DNA from: Acinetobacter sp. WCHA55
Lineage (GTDB): Bacteria > Pseudomonadota > Gammaproteobacteria > Pseudomonadales > Moraxellaceae
Length of the DNA stretch: 64,000 nucleotides
Assembly (NCBI RefSeq): GCF_002165305.2
Contig: NZ_CP032286.1
Location: 2,232,001 to 2,296,000, forward strand
Direction of reading: 5' to 3'
In this document: positions 37,740-45,953 of the stretch, one piece after another
Layout: each line of letters starts with the position of its first letter
Position numbering within the stretch: the stretch's first letter is position 1
Program-made: the position numbers and the translations under genes
Notes under the pieces: generated by a model
Told to the model about the DNA's origin: nothing
Databases searched by the model: none
Seen by the model: only the letters and a program-made list of their open reading frames with translations

Positions 37740-37797
37740 GAACTCATCGGGTTCAGGGTAACGACACATGCAGCGGCATCATCGGAGTGCTTTATTT
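37740..37797 (+). repeat. right direct repeat (attR), isolated 3' end of ssrS
   Basis: 58 bp identical to 19329-19386. No 5' part of 6S RNA precedes it, so it is not a second RNA gene. Beyond it, short words found after the left copy (ACCTGTTT and CACATAAATC) recur at slightly different offsets, so the two flanks are distantly related. Confidence 0.9.
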
Positions 37798-38092
37798 AAT
37801 TGAATAACATAACTTATAAATAATACCTGTTTCGCCTCATGTTAAAACCCACATAAATCATTAAAAGTATGTTGATTCAAAAGTCTAGAAAAGGAAATCT
37901 TCAAAGCGTTCCAATGAACAAGCAGAATAGTTTATATTATAATTTCGTTACTAATGCATATACGATATACAAGAAGCCGATTCAGAAACAAGTTCTTTCC
38001 TTATTTGTTAAATTTTTATCGTGTCATTTTTCTAGTTTATTTATCCATAAAACAAAAGCTAATTCGCACTCAATTTTAAAACTTTCCAAATG
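37798..38092. other. non-coding flank right of the island
   Basis: About 300 AT-rich bases. A 74-codon frame at 37869 has no ribosome site or known motif and I do not accept it as a gene. Nothing else is recognisable before the terminator of the leftward operon. Confidence 0.4.
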
Positions 38093-38126
38093 AAAAACCT
38101 GACTTAGCTGAATGCTACATCAGGTT
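38093..38126 (-). terminator. terminator of the pxp/carboxylase operon
   Basis: AACCTGA (38096) and TCAGGTT (38120) form a 7-bp stem. Read on the minus strand it is followed by a run of T. Confidence 0.6.
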
Positions 38127-38146
38127 CATTCAAATCATTTAAGGGT

Positions 38147-39871
38147 TTAGCAAATCGATGCAAGAATATGTTCTGCGTGACAAGTCTCTCCCTGTTGAGC
38201 CATCAACTGAATCACTCCGCTTTGATGCGCAAGTACAGGGACTTCCATTTTCATGGCTTCCATAATTGCCACTACTTGCCCCTCTACGACCTGCTCCCCA
38301 TTTTCTACTTTCCAATTACTAATCACACCATTGATCGGAGCAAGTAAATGTTCAGCACGCGCAGCTATTTCTGTAGCTAATTGGTCTTGAACTGTGATTG
38401 TAGGGCTTTGTGCAAACATGCCTGCTGGCAAGCCTAAACGGTGTAATTTTCCATCAATTTCAATATAGCTGAGTAACATCGGCTGTTGATGATTCGGAAT
38501 ACTGCGTTTCGTTGGCTTTAAATCCTGTTTAAAATCATTTTCAATCCAACGAGTATGGACATTAAATGTGTCGGTAAAATCAGCTTCATTTAATACAGCA
38601 CGATGAAAGTCTAGAACCGAAGCAACCCCTTCAATTTTAAATTGCTTCAGCGCACGTTTAGCACGGGCAATAGCAACCTCACGTGTCGGGCCAGTAATAA
38701 TCAGTTTTGCCATAAGCGAATCAAAATGACTCGACACCAAAGAGCCTGTACGAACACCTGTGTCGACGCGGACACCCTGACCAAACGGTGCTTCAAATAA
38801 ACTCAATACACCAAATGCAGGAATGAAGCCACGAGCAGGGTCTTCAGCATTGATACGAAACTCAATAGCATGCTCCTGCGCTTTCGGGGTTTCTTTGATT
38901 GAAAGTTCATAGCCTTGAGCCACACGAATTTGTTCAACCACCAAATCGACATTGGCCGTTTCTTCCGTGACAGGATGTTCCACCTGCAAGCGGGTATTCA
39001 CCTCTAAAAATGAAAGCTTTCCATCACGGCTCAGCAAATATTCAACGGTACCCGCACCAACATAGTTAGCTGCCTGACAGATATTTTTAGCCGAAGTTAA
39101 AATTTCTGCATAAATTGCATCGCTGATAAAAGGCGCTGGGGCTTCTTCAACCAACTTCTGATTACGACGCTGTAGCGAACAATCACGTGTACCTAAAACC
39201 ACTACATTGCCATGTTGATCGGCAATCACTTGTGCTTCGACATGGCGTGGTTGATCTAGGTATTGCTCAACAAAACACTCACCTCGGCCAAAAGCGGCTT
39301 GTGCTTCACGTACAGCCGACTCATACAGCTCTTTTACATCTTCCAGTTTCCAAACAACTTTTAAACCGCGACCACCACCGCCAAATGCGGCTTTAATCGC
39401 AATAGGTAAACCAAACTGCTTTGCAAACTCGAGGGCTTCATCAGCATTATTTAAAGGGTCTTGTGTGCCTTGAACTAAAGGCGCACCCACTGAAGCCGCT
39501 ATCTTACGTGCTTCAATTTTATCACCCAATTTTTCAATAGCATTCGGTGATGGCCCGACCCACTTTAAGCCTGCATCAATTACGGCTTGAGCAAATTCAG
39601 CACGTTCAGATAAAAAACCATAACCTGGATGAACCATGGTCGCTTTGGACTTTTTAGCAACGTCAAGAATGGCTGGAATATTTAAATAGGTTTCACGTGC
39701 AGTTGCACCCGCCAGACCCCATGCTTCATCCGCCAGTTCGACATGCAGACTGTCCATATCGTCATTGGCATATAAAGCAACCGATGAAATACCCATATCA
39801 CGGCAAGCATGAATAATACGAACGGCAATTTCACCACGGTTTGCGATTAATAATTTTTCAGTCGTCATCAT
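38147..39871 (-). CDS. biotin carboxylase fused to a biotin carboxyl carrier domain
   Basis: 574 residues. Biotin carboxylase domain (about 1-450): GEIAVRIIHACRDMG, the ATP-grasp glycine loop AAFGGGGRGLKVV, LEVNTRLQVEHPVTEET. A biotinyl domain closes the chain with EAMKMEV, where Lys carries biotin. This two-in-one form is known from acyl-CoA and urea carboxylases. The start overlaps the previous stop by four bases (ATGA). In this operon it may carboxylate or activate a 5-oxoproline-related compound; the carboxyl acceptor is not identified. Confidence 0.9.
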   Translation of the reverse strand: MMTTEKLLIANRGEIAVRIIHACRDMGISSVALYANDDMDSLHVELADEAWGLAGATARETYLNIPAILDVAKKSKATMVHPGYGFLSERAEFAQAVIDAGLKWVGPSPNAIEKLGDKIEARKIAASVGAPLVQGTQDPLNNADEALEFAKQFGLPIAIKAAFGGGGRGLKVVWKLEDVKELYESAVREAQAAFGRGECFVEQYLDQPRHVEAQVIADQHGNVVVLGTRDCSLQRRNQKLVEEAPAPFISDAIYAEILTSAKNICQAANYVGAGTVEYLLSRDGKLSFLEVNTRLQVEHPVTEETANVDLVVEQIRVAQGYELSIKETPKAQEHAIEFRINAEDPARGFIPAFGVLSLFEAPFGQGVRVDTGVRTGSLVSSHFDSLMAKLIITGPTREVAIARAKRALKQFKIEGVASVLDFHRAVLNEADFTDTFNVHTRWIENDFKQDLKPTKRSIPNHQQPMLLSYIEIDGKLHRLGLPAGMFAQSPTITVQDQLATEIAARAEHLLAPINGVISNWKVENGEQVVEGQVVAIMEAMKMEVPVLAHQSGVIQLMAQQGETCHAEHILASIC

Positions 39872-41451
39872 TTATTCTCAAAATCTGTAAATTCGGTCAT
39901 TTTTTTAAATTTGATTTGGCAACCTGCTGGAATTTGCGCCACCAATTCCCATTGGTGCTTCGCTACAGCCGCAATGACGGGGTAACCACCAGTTAAGGGA
40001 TGGTCATTCATAAACAGTACAGGTTGACCATTTGGCGGGATCTGTAAAGCACCTATACAGGTTCCCTCACTTTCCAACTCATGGGTAATTTTTCGCTGCA
40101 ACGGCTGCTCACCCGAGAGTCTCAGGCCAACCCGATTGCTTTCATTGGTCACCAGCCATGCTTGCTGACATAAGCGTTCTATGCTCTCTGCTTCAAACCA
40201 ATCCGTTCGCGGTCCCATCACAATGTCTAGCTCTACCACATCGCCGACTTTAGGCAAGTTCAACTTCGCAACTTCGGTGACACTGATATTTGAAGCCTTA
40301 ACCTGTCCTTGATAAACAGTATCCCCCGTTTTTAGAGGTTCAGGCCCTAATACAGCCAAACTATCAAATGAGGCACTCTTCAGCACAGGCTGCACGTCGA
40401 TACCACCACGAATTGCCAGATAATTTCTCAGCCCTGCCGTCGGTGCTTGAATCTGAAATTCATCGCCTTCATCAAGGGCAATCGCCTGATAACTGCCAAA
40501 GTCAGCCTTTTGGCTATCACTAAATTTCACTTGTATGTTTGAAATTGCTCCTGTAACCGCAATAACTGCGGACTGATGCATTTTGGCTTTCAAACCACCA
40601 TTTAAAACTTCAATTACAGGCGTCGGAGTTGGGTTACCAACAATTCGATTTGCACTGTGCATCGCCGATACATCCATCGCCCCTGCAACACCCACACCAA
40701 TTTTGGTCTGGTTAAAACGCCCTTCATCTTGAATCAGCATCTGTAGACTCGGTGCCGTTACCGTAAACAAAGGCATGGAGTGTTTCGGCTCAACTGTACT
40801 AGTGACTTGCTGTGGTACGCTAACCGTGGTCGGTTGATGTGTGACATCTTCAAAATGTACTGTCATTCCCGGTAACAGTAGCGCTGGATTTTGACGCTCC
40901 AAGTCCCACATTTTTTCAGCAGTCGTACCGATCAGCTGCCAGCCCCCCGGACTGTCTTTCGGGTAAATCCCTGAATATTGCCCTGCCAGCCCCAAAGAAC
41001 CTGACGGTATTTTTTTACGTGGTACGGCTAAACGAGGAATATCTGTAAAAGGTCGATCGGGACTGCTCATATATGCAAAGCCCGGCGCAAAGCCAATAAA
41101 ACCCACATTCCAAACACTTTGACGATGCTTCAAGATAACATCAGCAATTGAAAGCCCTTGTAACTCTGCAACCTGAGCGAGGTCTTCACCCGTATAGCAG
41201 ATAGGAATTATCAGTTCTTGCACATTACGCTCAATACCTGAACTGACTTTTACAGTCTGAATCGAAGCAACCAGTGTTTTAAAGTTGGTTTCGATTTCAT
41301 TAAAAAAAACCAAAATCGTTTTTGCAGCAGGGACTAAGTCTTTAATTCCATTCAATTGCATCGTGTGCAATTTATTGTACAACGCCAATGTTTCCTCTAA
41401 GCTCGCAAGCTCTATAAGAAAACAATCCGCGTTTACCGATAAAAAACGCAT
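39868..41451 (-). CDS. fused 5-oxoprolinase subunits B and C (PxpB-PxpC)
   Basis: 527 residues. N-terminal half (about 1-220) is the KipI/PxpB (allophanate hydrolase subunit 1) type with GFAPGFAYM and PRKKIPSGSLGLAGQYSGIY. C-terminal half (about 225-520) is KipA/PxpC type with QDEGRFNQTKIGVGVAGAMD and the closing ALQIPPNGQPVLFMNDHPLT. In E. coli and B. subtilis these are separate proteins acting with PxpA to open 5-oxoproline to glutamate at the cost of ATP. The fusion resembles the arrangement in urea amidolyase-like proteins. Confidence 0.9.
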   Translation of the reverse strand: MRFLSVNADCFLIELASLEETLALYNKLHTMQLNGIKDLVPAAKTILVFFNEIETNFKTLVASIQTVKVSSGIERNVQELIIPICYTGEDLAQVAELQGLSIADVILKHRQSVWNVGFIGFAPGFAYMSSPDRPFTDIPRLAVPRKKIPSGSLGLAGQYSGIYPKDSPGGWQLIGTTAEKMWDLERQNPALLLPGMTVHFEDVTHQPTTVSVPQQVTSTVEPKHSMPLFTVTAPSLQMLIQDEGRFNQTKIGVGVAGAMDVSAMHSANRIVGNPTPTPVIEVLNGGLKAKMHQSAVIAVTGAISNIQVKFSDSQKADFGSYQAIALDEGDEFQIQAPTAGLRNYLAIRGGIDVQPVLKSASFDSLAVLGPEPLKTGDTVYQGQVKASNISVTEVAKLNLPKVGDVVELDIVMGPRTDWFEAESIERLCQQAWLVTNESNRVGLRLSGEQPLQRKITHELESEGTCIGALQIPPNGQPVLFMNDHPLTGGYPVIAAVAKHQWELVAQIPAGCQIKFKKMTEFTDFENK

Positions 41452-41484
41452 GTGCCTATCCTTTTAATTGTTCTTTCGTGCCGC

Positions 41485-42291
41485 TTAACCTATCCATGCA
41501 CGATCAGGTATATCGGTAATCAACATATGACCGGGTGCATGGCTAATGGCAAAAGGAATTTTTGAGTTCATCACCGCTGCTTGTGGGGTGACACCACAAG
41601 CCCAAAATACGGGAATTTCCCCAGCTTCGATACGTGAAGCATCGCCAAAGTCTGGCTGATTCACATCACGAATGCCCAAACCTTCAGGATGTCCAATATG
41701 TACAGGCGCGCCATGTACACTTGGCATCCGTGCTGTAATTTTGACGGCATCCGTGATTTGATGGGAAGGAATCGGGCGCATAGAAACCACCATGTTGCCC
41801 GAAATACGCCCCGCAGGCTGACATTGAATATTGCTCAAATACATCGGTACATTGGTCTGATCATGGATATGACGAACTTCAATGCCCGCCTCTTGCAGTG
41901 CTGTTTCAAAAGAAAAACTACAACCAATTAAAAACGTCACCAAGTCAGGATGCGCATGATAAATATCACTCGCATCGGTGACTTCATCGACCATTTCACC
42001 TTCTTTCCAGATGCGATAACGTGGAAAGTCAGTACGTATATCTGAGTTTTCTGCCAATCTTGTGGCATAAACACCTTCTTCTAACACATCTAAAACAGGG
42101 CAGCTTTGCGGATTGCGATGTGCATACAGTAGAAAATCATAAGCCCAATCTTTAGGCACCGAAATCATATTCACCTGCGTCATGCCCGCAGCCATACCTG
42201 CCGTTGGTTTGTCAAAGCCAGCACGAATTTTTAAACGCGCAGCTAAAGCAGCTTCAAGCTGCGCTGAATCGACACGAATATCCTTATACAT
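41485..42291 (-). CDS. DUF1445 putative hydro-lyase (YcsI/D-glutamate cyclase family)
   Basis: About 268 residues from the ATG at 42291, which has AGGAAG at good spacing; an ATG at 42306 is also in frame. Family sequence: [42 protein letters not shown], and [13 protein letters not shown]. Homologues sit in the B. subtilis ycsF-ycsG-ycsI-kip operon; the mammalian relative is a D-glutamate cyclase forming 5-oxoproline. Overlap with pxpA is eight bases. A link to D-glutamate/5-oxoproline metabolism is likely but unproven. Confidence 0.85.
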   Translation of the reverse strand: MYKDIRVDSAQLEAALAARLKIRAGFDKPTAGMAAGMTQVNMISVPKDWAYDFLLYAHRNPQSCPVLDVLEEGVYATRLAENSDIRTDFPRYRIWKEGEMVDEVTDASDIYHAHPDLVTFLIGCSFSFETALQEAGIEVRHIHDQTNVPMYLSNIQCQPAGRISGNMVVSMRPIPSHQITDAVKITARMPSVHGAPVHIGHPEGLGIRDVNQPDFGDASRIEAGEIPVFWACGVTPQAAVMNSKIPFAISHAPGHMLITDIPDRAWIG

Positions 42292-43066
42292 TGCGCACTT
42301 CCTCATGCTTTAAGACAAAGGGACGAATTTCAATATGATGATTTAACAGTTCAGCTTTAATCGCAGCCGACATCTCTAAGGCACCAGCGGTGTCGCCATG
42401 TAAACAAATCGTATCGGCTTGGATAGGAGTAAATACGCCATCAATCGATTCAACCCCACCATTTTTAAGCATAGACACCACACGGCGTGCCACAAATGCA
42501 GAGTCGTGTAAAACTGCACCGTCTAAACGACGAGAGACCAGTGAACCATCACTGTTATAAGCACGGTCTGCAAATGCCTCAGATACAACTTTTAAGCCTG
42601 CCGCACGTGCTTGTTCAACCAATTTGGAACCTGCCAGTGCCACCAAAACCAGTTCTGGGTTATACATTTTGATAGCATCAATCACTGCAGCTGCCTGAGC
42701 TTGATCGTGTGCAATAGTGTTATACAGTGCGCCATGTGGTTTCACATATTGCACTTGAGAACCTGCCACTTTAGCTAGACCATCTAGTGCGGAAATTTGA
42801 TACAACACATCGGCAATCAGCTCATCACGTGACACATCCATATTACGGCGACCAAAACCGACGAGGTCTGGATAAGATACATGCGCGCCAATCGTGACCT
42901 TTAATTCAACAGCCTTGCGCAGTGTTTTTAAAATCCCCAGCGGATCTCCTGCATGAAAGCCACATGCAATATTGGCACTCGTCACCACAGGTAGAATTTG
43001 GTCATCATTGCCCATTTTCCACGAACCAAAACTTTCACCTAAGTCACTATTTAAATCTACAAACAT
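42284..43066 (-). CDS. pxpA: 5-oxoprolinase subunit A (LamB/YcsF family)
   Basis: 260 residues. [20 protein letters not shown] at the start, [27 protein letters not shown] and KPHGALYN are diagnostic of the YcsF/PxpA family. It forms the ATP-dependent 5-oxoprolinase with PxpB and PxpC, encoded two genes downstream as a fusion. It lies 35 bases after the NRAMP-like transporter gene. Confidence 0.93.
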   Translation of the reverse strand: MFVDLNSDLGESFGSWKMGNDDQILPVVTSANIACGFHAGDPLGILKTLRKAVELKVTIGAHVSYPDLVGFGRRNMDVSRDELIADVLYQISALDGLAKVAGSQVQYVKPHGALYNTIAHDQAQAAAVIDAIKMYNPELVLVALAGSKLVEQARAAGLKVVSEAFADRAYNSDGSLVSRRLDGAVLHDSAFVARRVVSMLKNGGVESIDGVFTPIQADTICLHGDTAGALEMSAAIKAELLNHHIEIRPFVLKHEEVRNV

Positions 43067-43101
43067 GGCTTAATTCCTTTATCACTTCACCGTCGTCTGG
43101 C

Positions 43102-44334
43102 TTAAAGTTTGGTTAAATAATTAAAGACTGTGGTAAAGGACATATAGCCCATCCACCATGTCAACATACACGTGAGTACTCCCAAAATAAGTAACCATTT
43201 TGGATAGTTATAATTGCCCATCATATCTTTACGGCAAGCAGCTACATAAACAAAAATCGTTAACCCAATTGGCAATACCAAACCATTAAAGCCACCAACA
43301 AAAATCAACAATCCAGCAGGAGTTGCACCCAGTACCACATACAGCAATAACGCTAAAGCGATAAATGTAATGGTGGTGTAGTTGGTTTGTTTAGGACTGA
43401 AGTTTTTCTTAAATGCAGTAAAGAATGAAACCGAAGTATAAGCGGCACCAATAGTACTGCTGATCCCTGCTGCCCAGAAAATCAGACCAAATAATTTATA
43501 ACCAAAAGTCCCTGCGGCATATTGAAAAGCTTGCGCTGCGGGATTGGCATCATGGCTGGCTAAATCAATCGTTGCACCACTGACAACCACACCCAAGAAA
43601 GCTAAAAACAGCACATACCGCATGATGCCTACAACCACAATACCTTTGGTTGCGGCTCTTGCAACTTCATCAATATTTTCAGGGCCAACCGCGCCTTTAT
43701 CCAGTAAACGATGGGCGCCTGCATAACAGATATAGCCGCCGACCGTTCCACCAACAATCGTGGTGATAATGGCAAAATCAATCTGGTCGGGTGCAAACGT
43801 TTGATGAACAGCTTGGCCCACAGGTGGCATCACAATAACGGCAACAATGATAATCAAGATGATTTTAAGCAACCCCAAAACGATCATGCTTTTATCCATG
43901 GCCAGCGTGGCTTTTCTTGAAGCAAAAATTAAAATGGCTAAAGCACCACTTAAAATGCCGCCCCATTTGGTGTCCAAACCAAATAATGCATTGAGACCTA
44001 AAGCTGCGCCTGCAATATTACCAATACTGAAGAAGAAGCCGCCCAAAATGACCAGAAAAGCCAGTAAGTAACCACTGCCCGGCAAGGCTTTATTGGCAAT
44101 ATCCGAGGCACGCATTTGCGTGAGTGTTACGACACGCCAAATGTTTTGTTGAACCACATAATCAATCAAAATAGACACGAGAATGGCAAAACCAAACGCC
44201 GCACCCAATTTCACAGTAAAGACTGCGGTTTGAGTTAGAAAACCAGGCCCCATTGCAGAAGTTGCCATCATAAAGATTGAAGCAACAATGGCCCATTGGC
44301 GATCTGATAAAAAAGAAGATTTTAATAAAGACAT
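43102..44334 (-). CDS. NRAMP-family membrane transporter (YcsG-like)
   Basis: About 410 residues from the ATG at 44334, preceded by GAGGAA; the longer frame to 44430 adds a poor N-terminus. About eleven membrane helices. The beginning ATSAMGPGFLTQTAVFTVKLG matches the NRAMP fold, with MGPGF in place of the classical DPGN motif, as in the YcsG subgroup that neighbours pxp genes. That change removes the metal-binding Asp and Asn, so it more probably carries 5-oxoproline or another organic substrate, or Mg-like ions, than Mn/Fe. Substrate is inferred from context. Confidence 0.82.
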   Translation of the reverse strand: MSLLKSSFLSDRQWAIVASIFMMATSAMGPGFLTQTAVFTVKLGAAFGFAILVSILIDYVVQQNIWRVVTLTQMRASDIANKALPGSGYLLAFLVILGGFFFSIGNIAGAALGLNALFGLDTKWGGILSGALAILIFASRKATLAMDKSMIVLGLLKIILIIIVAVIVMPPVGQAVHQTFAPDQIDFAIITTIVGGTVGGYICYAGAHRLLDKGAVGPENIDEVARAATKGIVVVGIMRYVLFLAFLGVVVSGATIDLASHDANPAAQAFQYAAGTFGYKLFGLIFWAAGISSTIGAAYTSVSFFTAFKKNFSPKQTNYTTITFIALALLLYVVLGATPAGLLIFVGGFNGLVLPIGLTIFVYVAACRKDMMGNYNYPKWLLILGVLTCMLTWWMGYMSFTTVFNYLTKL

Positions 44335-44605
44335 ATTTAATGCGTTCCTCGTCCATTTGAGCTTAATAACGCTATTTTCAAGTTGAACCAAGAACATCAT
44401 TTTGTTTGCAAATTCTGTTCTTAAATCCATTTAACTGACAAAGATTCCCTGTTGCCCAACCAAAGCCATGGTGGATCAAATCTTCTATTTGAAATAAGAA
44501 CATAGGCAAGCGCGAGGAACAATACGACTTTTTAAATCAATTATTAAACTCAAATAACTGTATTTTAATGTTTTTTATTTATTAAAAGTCTAATGATAAA
44601 TTTTA

Positions 44606-44623
44606 CTTATCACGCACGATAAG
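44606..44623. promoter_or_regulatory. candidate LysR operator before the pxp operon
   Basis: CTTATC-ACGCAC-GATAAG is a perfect 6-bp inverted repeat with a 6-base gap. It lies in the 366 bases between the LysR gene and the transporter start; nothing else in that stretch is recognisable. Confidence 0.45.
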
Positions 44624-44700
44624 CTGCTTTTATGGTTTTTCAAACAAATTACGTTTTGAGATAAAGTAACTTCACTTGTCAAAAAACTGGTACGCCTCAA

Positions 44701-45612
44701 TTATTTTTTAATTTTCTCCAGCAATCTTTTCATTGCACTTTCAGAAACAGCGACTGCGACATCAGTTAATTTCTCTTTTAAGGCTGCATCATTACCTTGC
44801 ATATAAATTGAGGTGAAATGAAAAGTTTTGAGCTGGATCGGGGTATTTAAAATTTCTAAGCGACCATCAGTAATTTCCTTTAGCGCCGTTAAGGTCGGCA
44901 CAACGGCGATCCCTAAACCTTGCTCCGCAAGACGCAATAAGGTCGCAAGCGAATAACTGGTAATTGAAAGCGGCTCATCCAGTGCCTGCTCTTTCATTTT
45001 GGCCTTGAGCTCTTTATAGGGATAGGTAATTTTCGGGTAGGTTAAAATGGTATGAGACATCAATGTCTTAAACGACATTTGCCCCACCCCACCTTTAAAA
45101 GATGGCGCTGCCAAGAAGCTCAGCTCAAAGTCACATAGCGCCTGTTCCACACACTCAAAAGCCAAAGTCGGGCCCAGCAAAAAGGCCATGTCCAAATCTC
45201 CTGTACGCACACCCTCTTGCAAATTTGGAGTTAAATCCACCACAATTTCCACAGAAACTTTAGGAAACTCTTTTTGTACTTTCTCGATATATTCAACCAG
45301 CCACGTATAAACAATCGTCTCAGAAACACCTAAACGAATTGTTCCTGTTAAATGCTGGTTTTCAGTCAGCTCAGCCACCAAATCGGTTTCCAAACGCATA
45401 AACTTTTCAGCATATTTAAACAGGGTCATGCCTTTATGGGTGGGTTTAAGCTGTCGAAAACTGCGATCGAGTACTTTAAAACCTAAATCATTTTCAAGAG
45501 CAGTGATTTTTTGGGAAACCGCAGGCTGAGTGGTTTGTAATTTTGCAGCAGCCTTATTGAAGCTATTTAAGGTCACAACCCAATAAAATGCTTCTAGATT
45601 TTTTAAATTCAC
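44701..45612 (-). CDS. LysR-family transcriptional regulator
   Basis: 303 residues. Helix-turn-helix FYWVVTLNSFNKAAAKLQTT, then QPAVSQKITALE at the N-terminus, substrate-binding domain beyond residue 90. It precedes the transporter-pxp-carboxylase operon on the same strand and probably controls it. The effector could be 5-oxoproline or a related compound; this is inference. Confidence 0.9.
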   Translation of the reverse strand: MNLKNLEAFYWVVTLNSFNKAAAKLQTTQPAVSQKITALENDLGFKVLDRSFRQLKPTHKGMTLFKYAEKFMRLETDLVAELTENQHLTGTIRLGVSETIVYTWLVEYIEKVQKEFPKVSVEIVVDLTPNLQEGVRTGDLDMAFLLGPTLAFECVEQALCDFELSFLAAPSFKGGVGQMSFKTLMSHTILTYPKITYPYKELKAKMKEQALDEPLSITSYSLATLLRLAEQGLGIAVVPTLTALKEITDGRLEILNTPIQLKTFHFTSIYMQGNDAALKEKLTDVAVAVSESAMKRLLEKIKK

Positions 45613-45880
45613 CCTGAATCCTGCTTTTTCTCCATCCCGCTTATAGTACGGCAGTTACTACTATTTTTTAAGTTTCCATTGTAGATAATTTAAAAATGAC
45701 TCACGATATGACGCTCATTAAAACTTTAGTGCTTACCCAAACACCTCCTTTTTGTATTGTTTAACCAATCTTAATCTGTCTAACCTGATCAAGGCTCTTT
45801 AGATCAAGTTGAATCAAAAAAGGCTTGAAGGGGGCAATGTTTATTCACGCTGTGCTTCCTTCCATCACGAATCATCATAA

Positions 45881-45911
45881 AAAAAGCATCTTTGTTAAAA
45901 AGATGCTTTTT
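45881..45911. terminator. terminator of the copper ATPase gene
   Basis: AAAAAGCATCTTT (45881) and AAAGATGCTTTTT (45899) form a perfect 13-bp stem with T runs on both strands. It lies 42 bases after the ATPase stop on the minus strand. The other 300 bases between the LysR and ATPase genes show nothing clear. Confidence 0.88.
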
Positions 45912-45953
45912 AAGATTCAACTTAAAAAAGAGACTGTAAAAATCTAAAAGCGC

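Larger units (their letters stand above)
19329..37797. mobile_element. 18.4-kb genomic island integrated at the 3' end of ssrS
   Basis: The segment is bounded by two identical 58-bp copies of the 3' end of the 6S RNA gene (19329-19386 and 37740-37797). The left copy is part of a whole ssrS and the right copy is an isolated fragment. This is the geometry left by site-specific integration into the 3' end of an RNA gene. The cargo is an aromatic meta-cleavage pathway with regulator, porin and accessory genes. Iterons of arm-site type lie near the right repeat. No integrase gene is visible; degenerate IS elements occupy both ends, so the island is probably no longer self-mobile. Confidence 0.82.

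Noticed and set aside
37740..37797. a second 6S RNA gene
   Set aside because: Only the last 58 bp of ssrS is present; the 5' arm and promoter are missing, so it is a repeat, not a gene.
37869..38093. 74-codon frame beyond the right island repeat
   Set aside because: AT-rich, Lys/Ser-rich, no Shine-Dalgarno, no homology I recognise.
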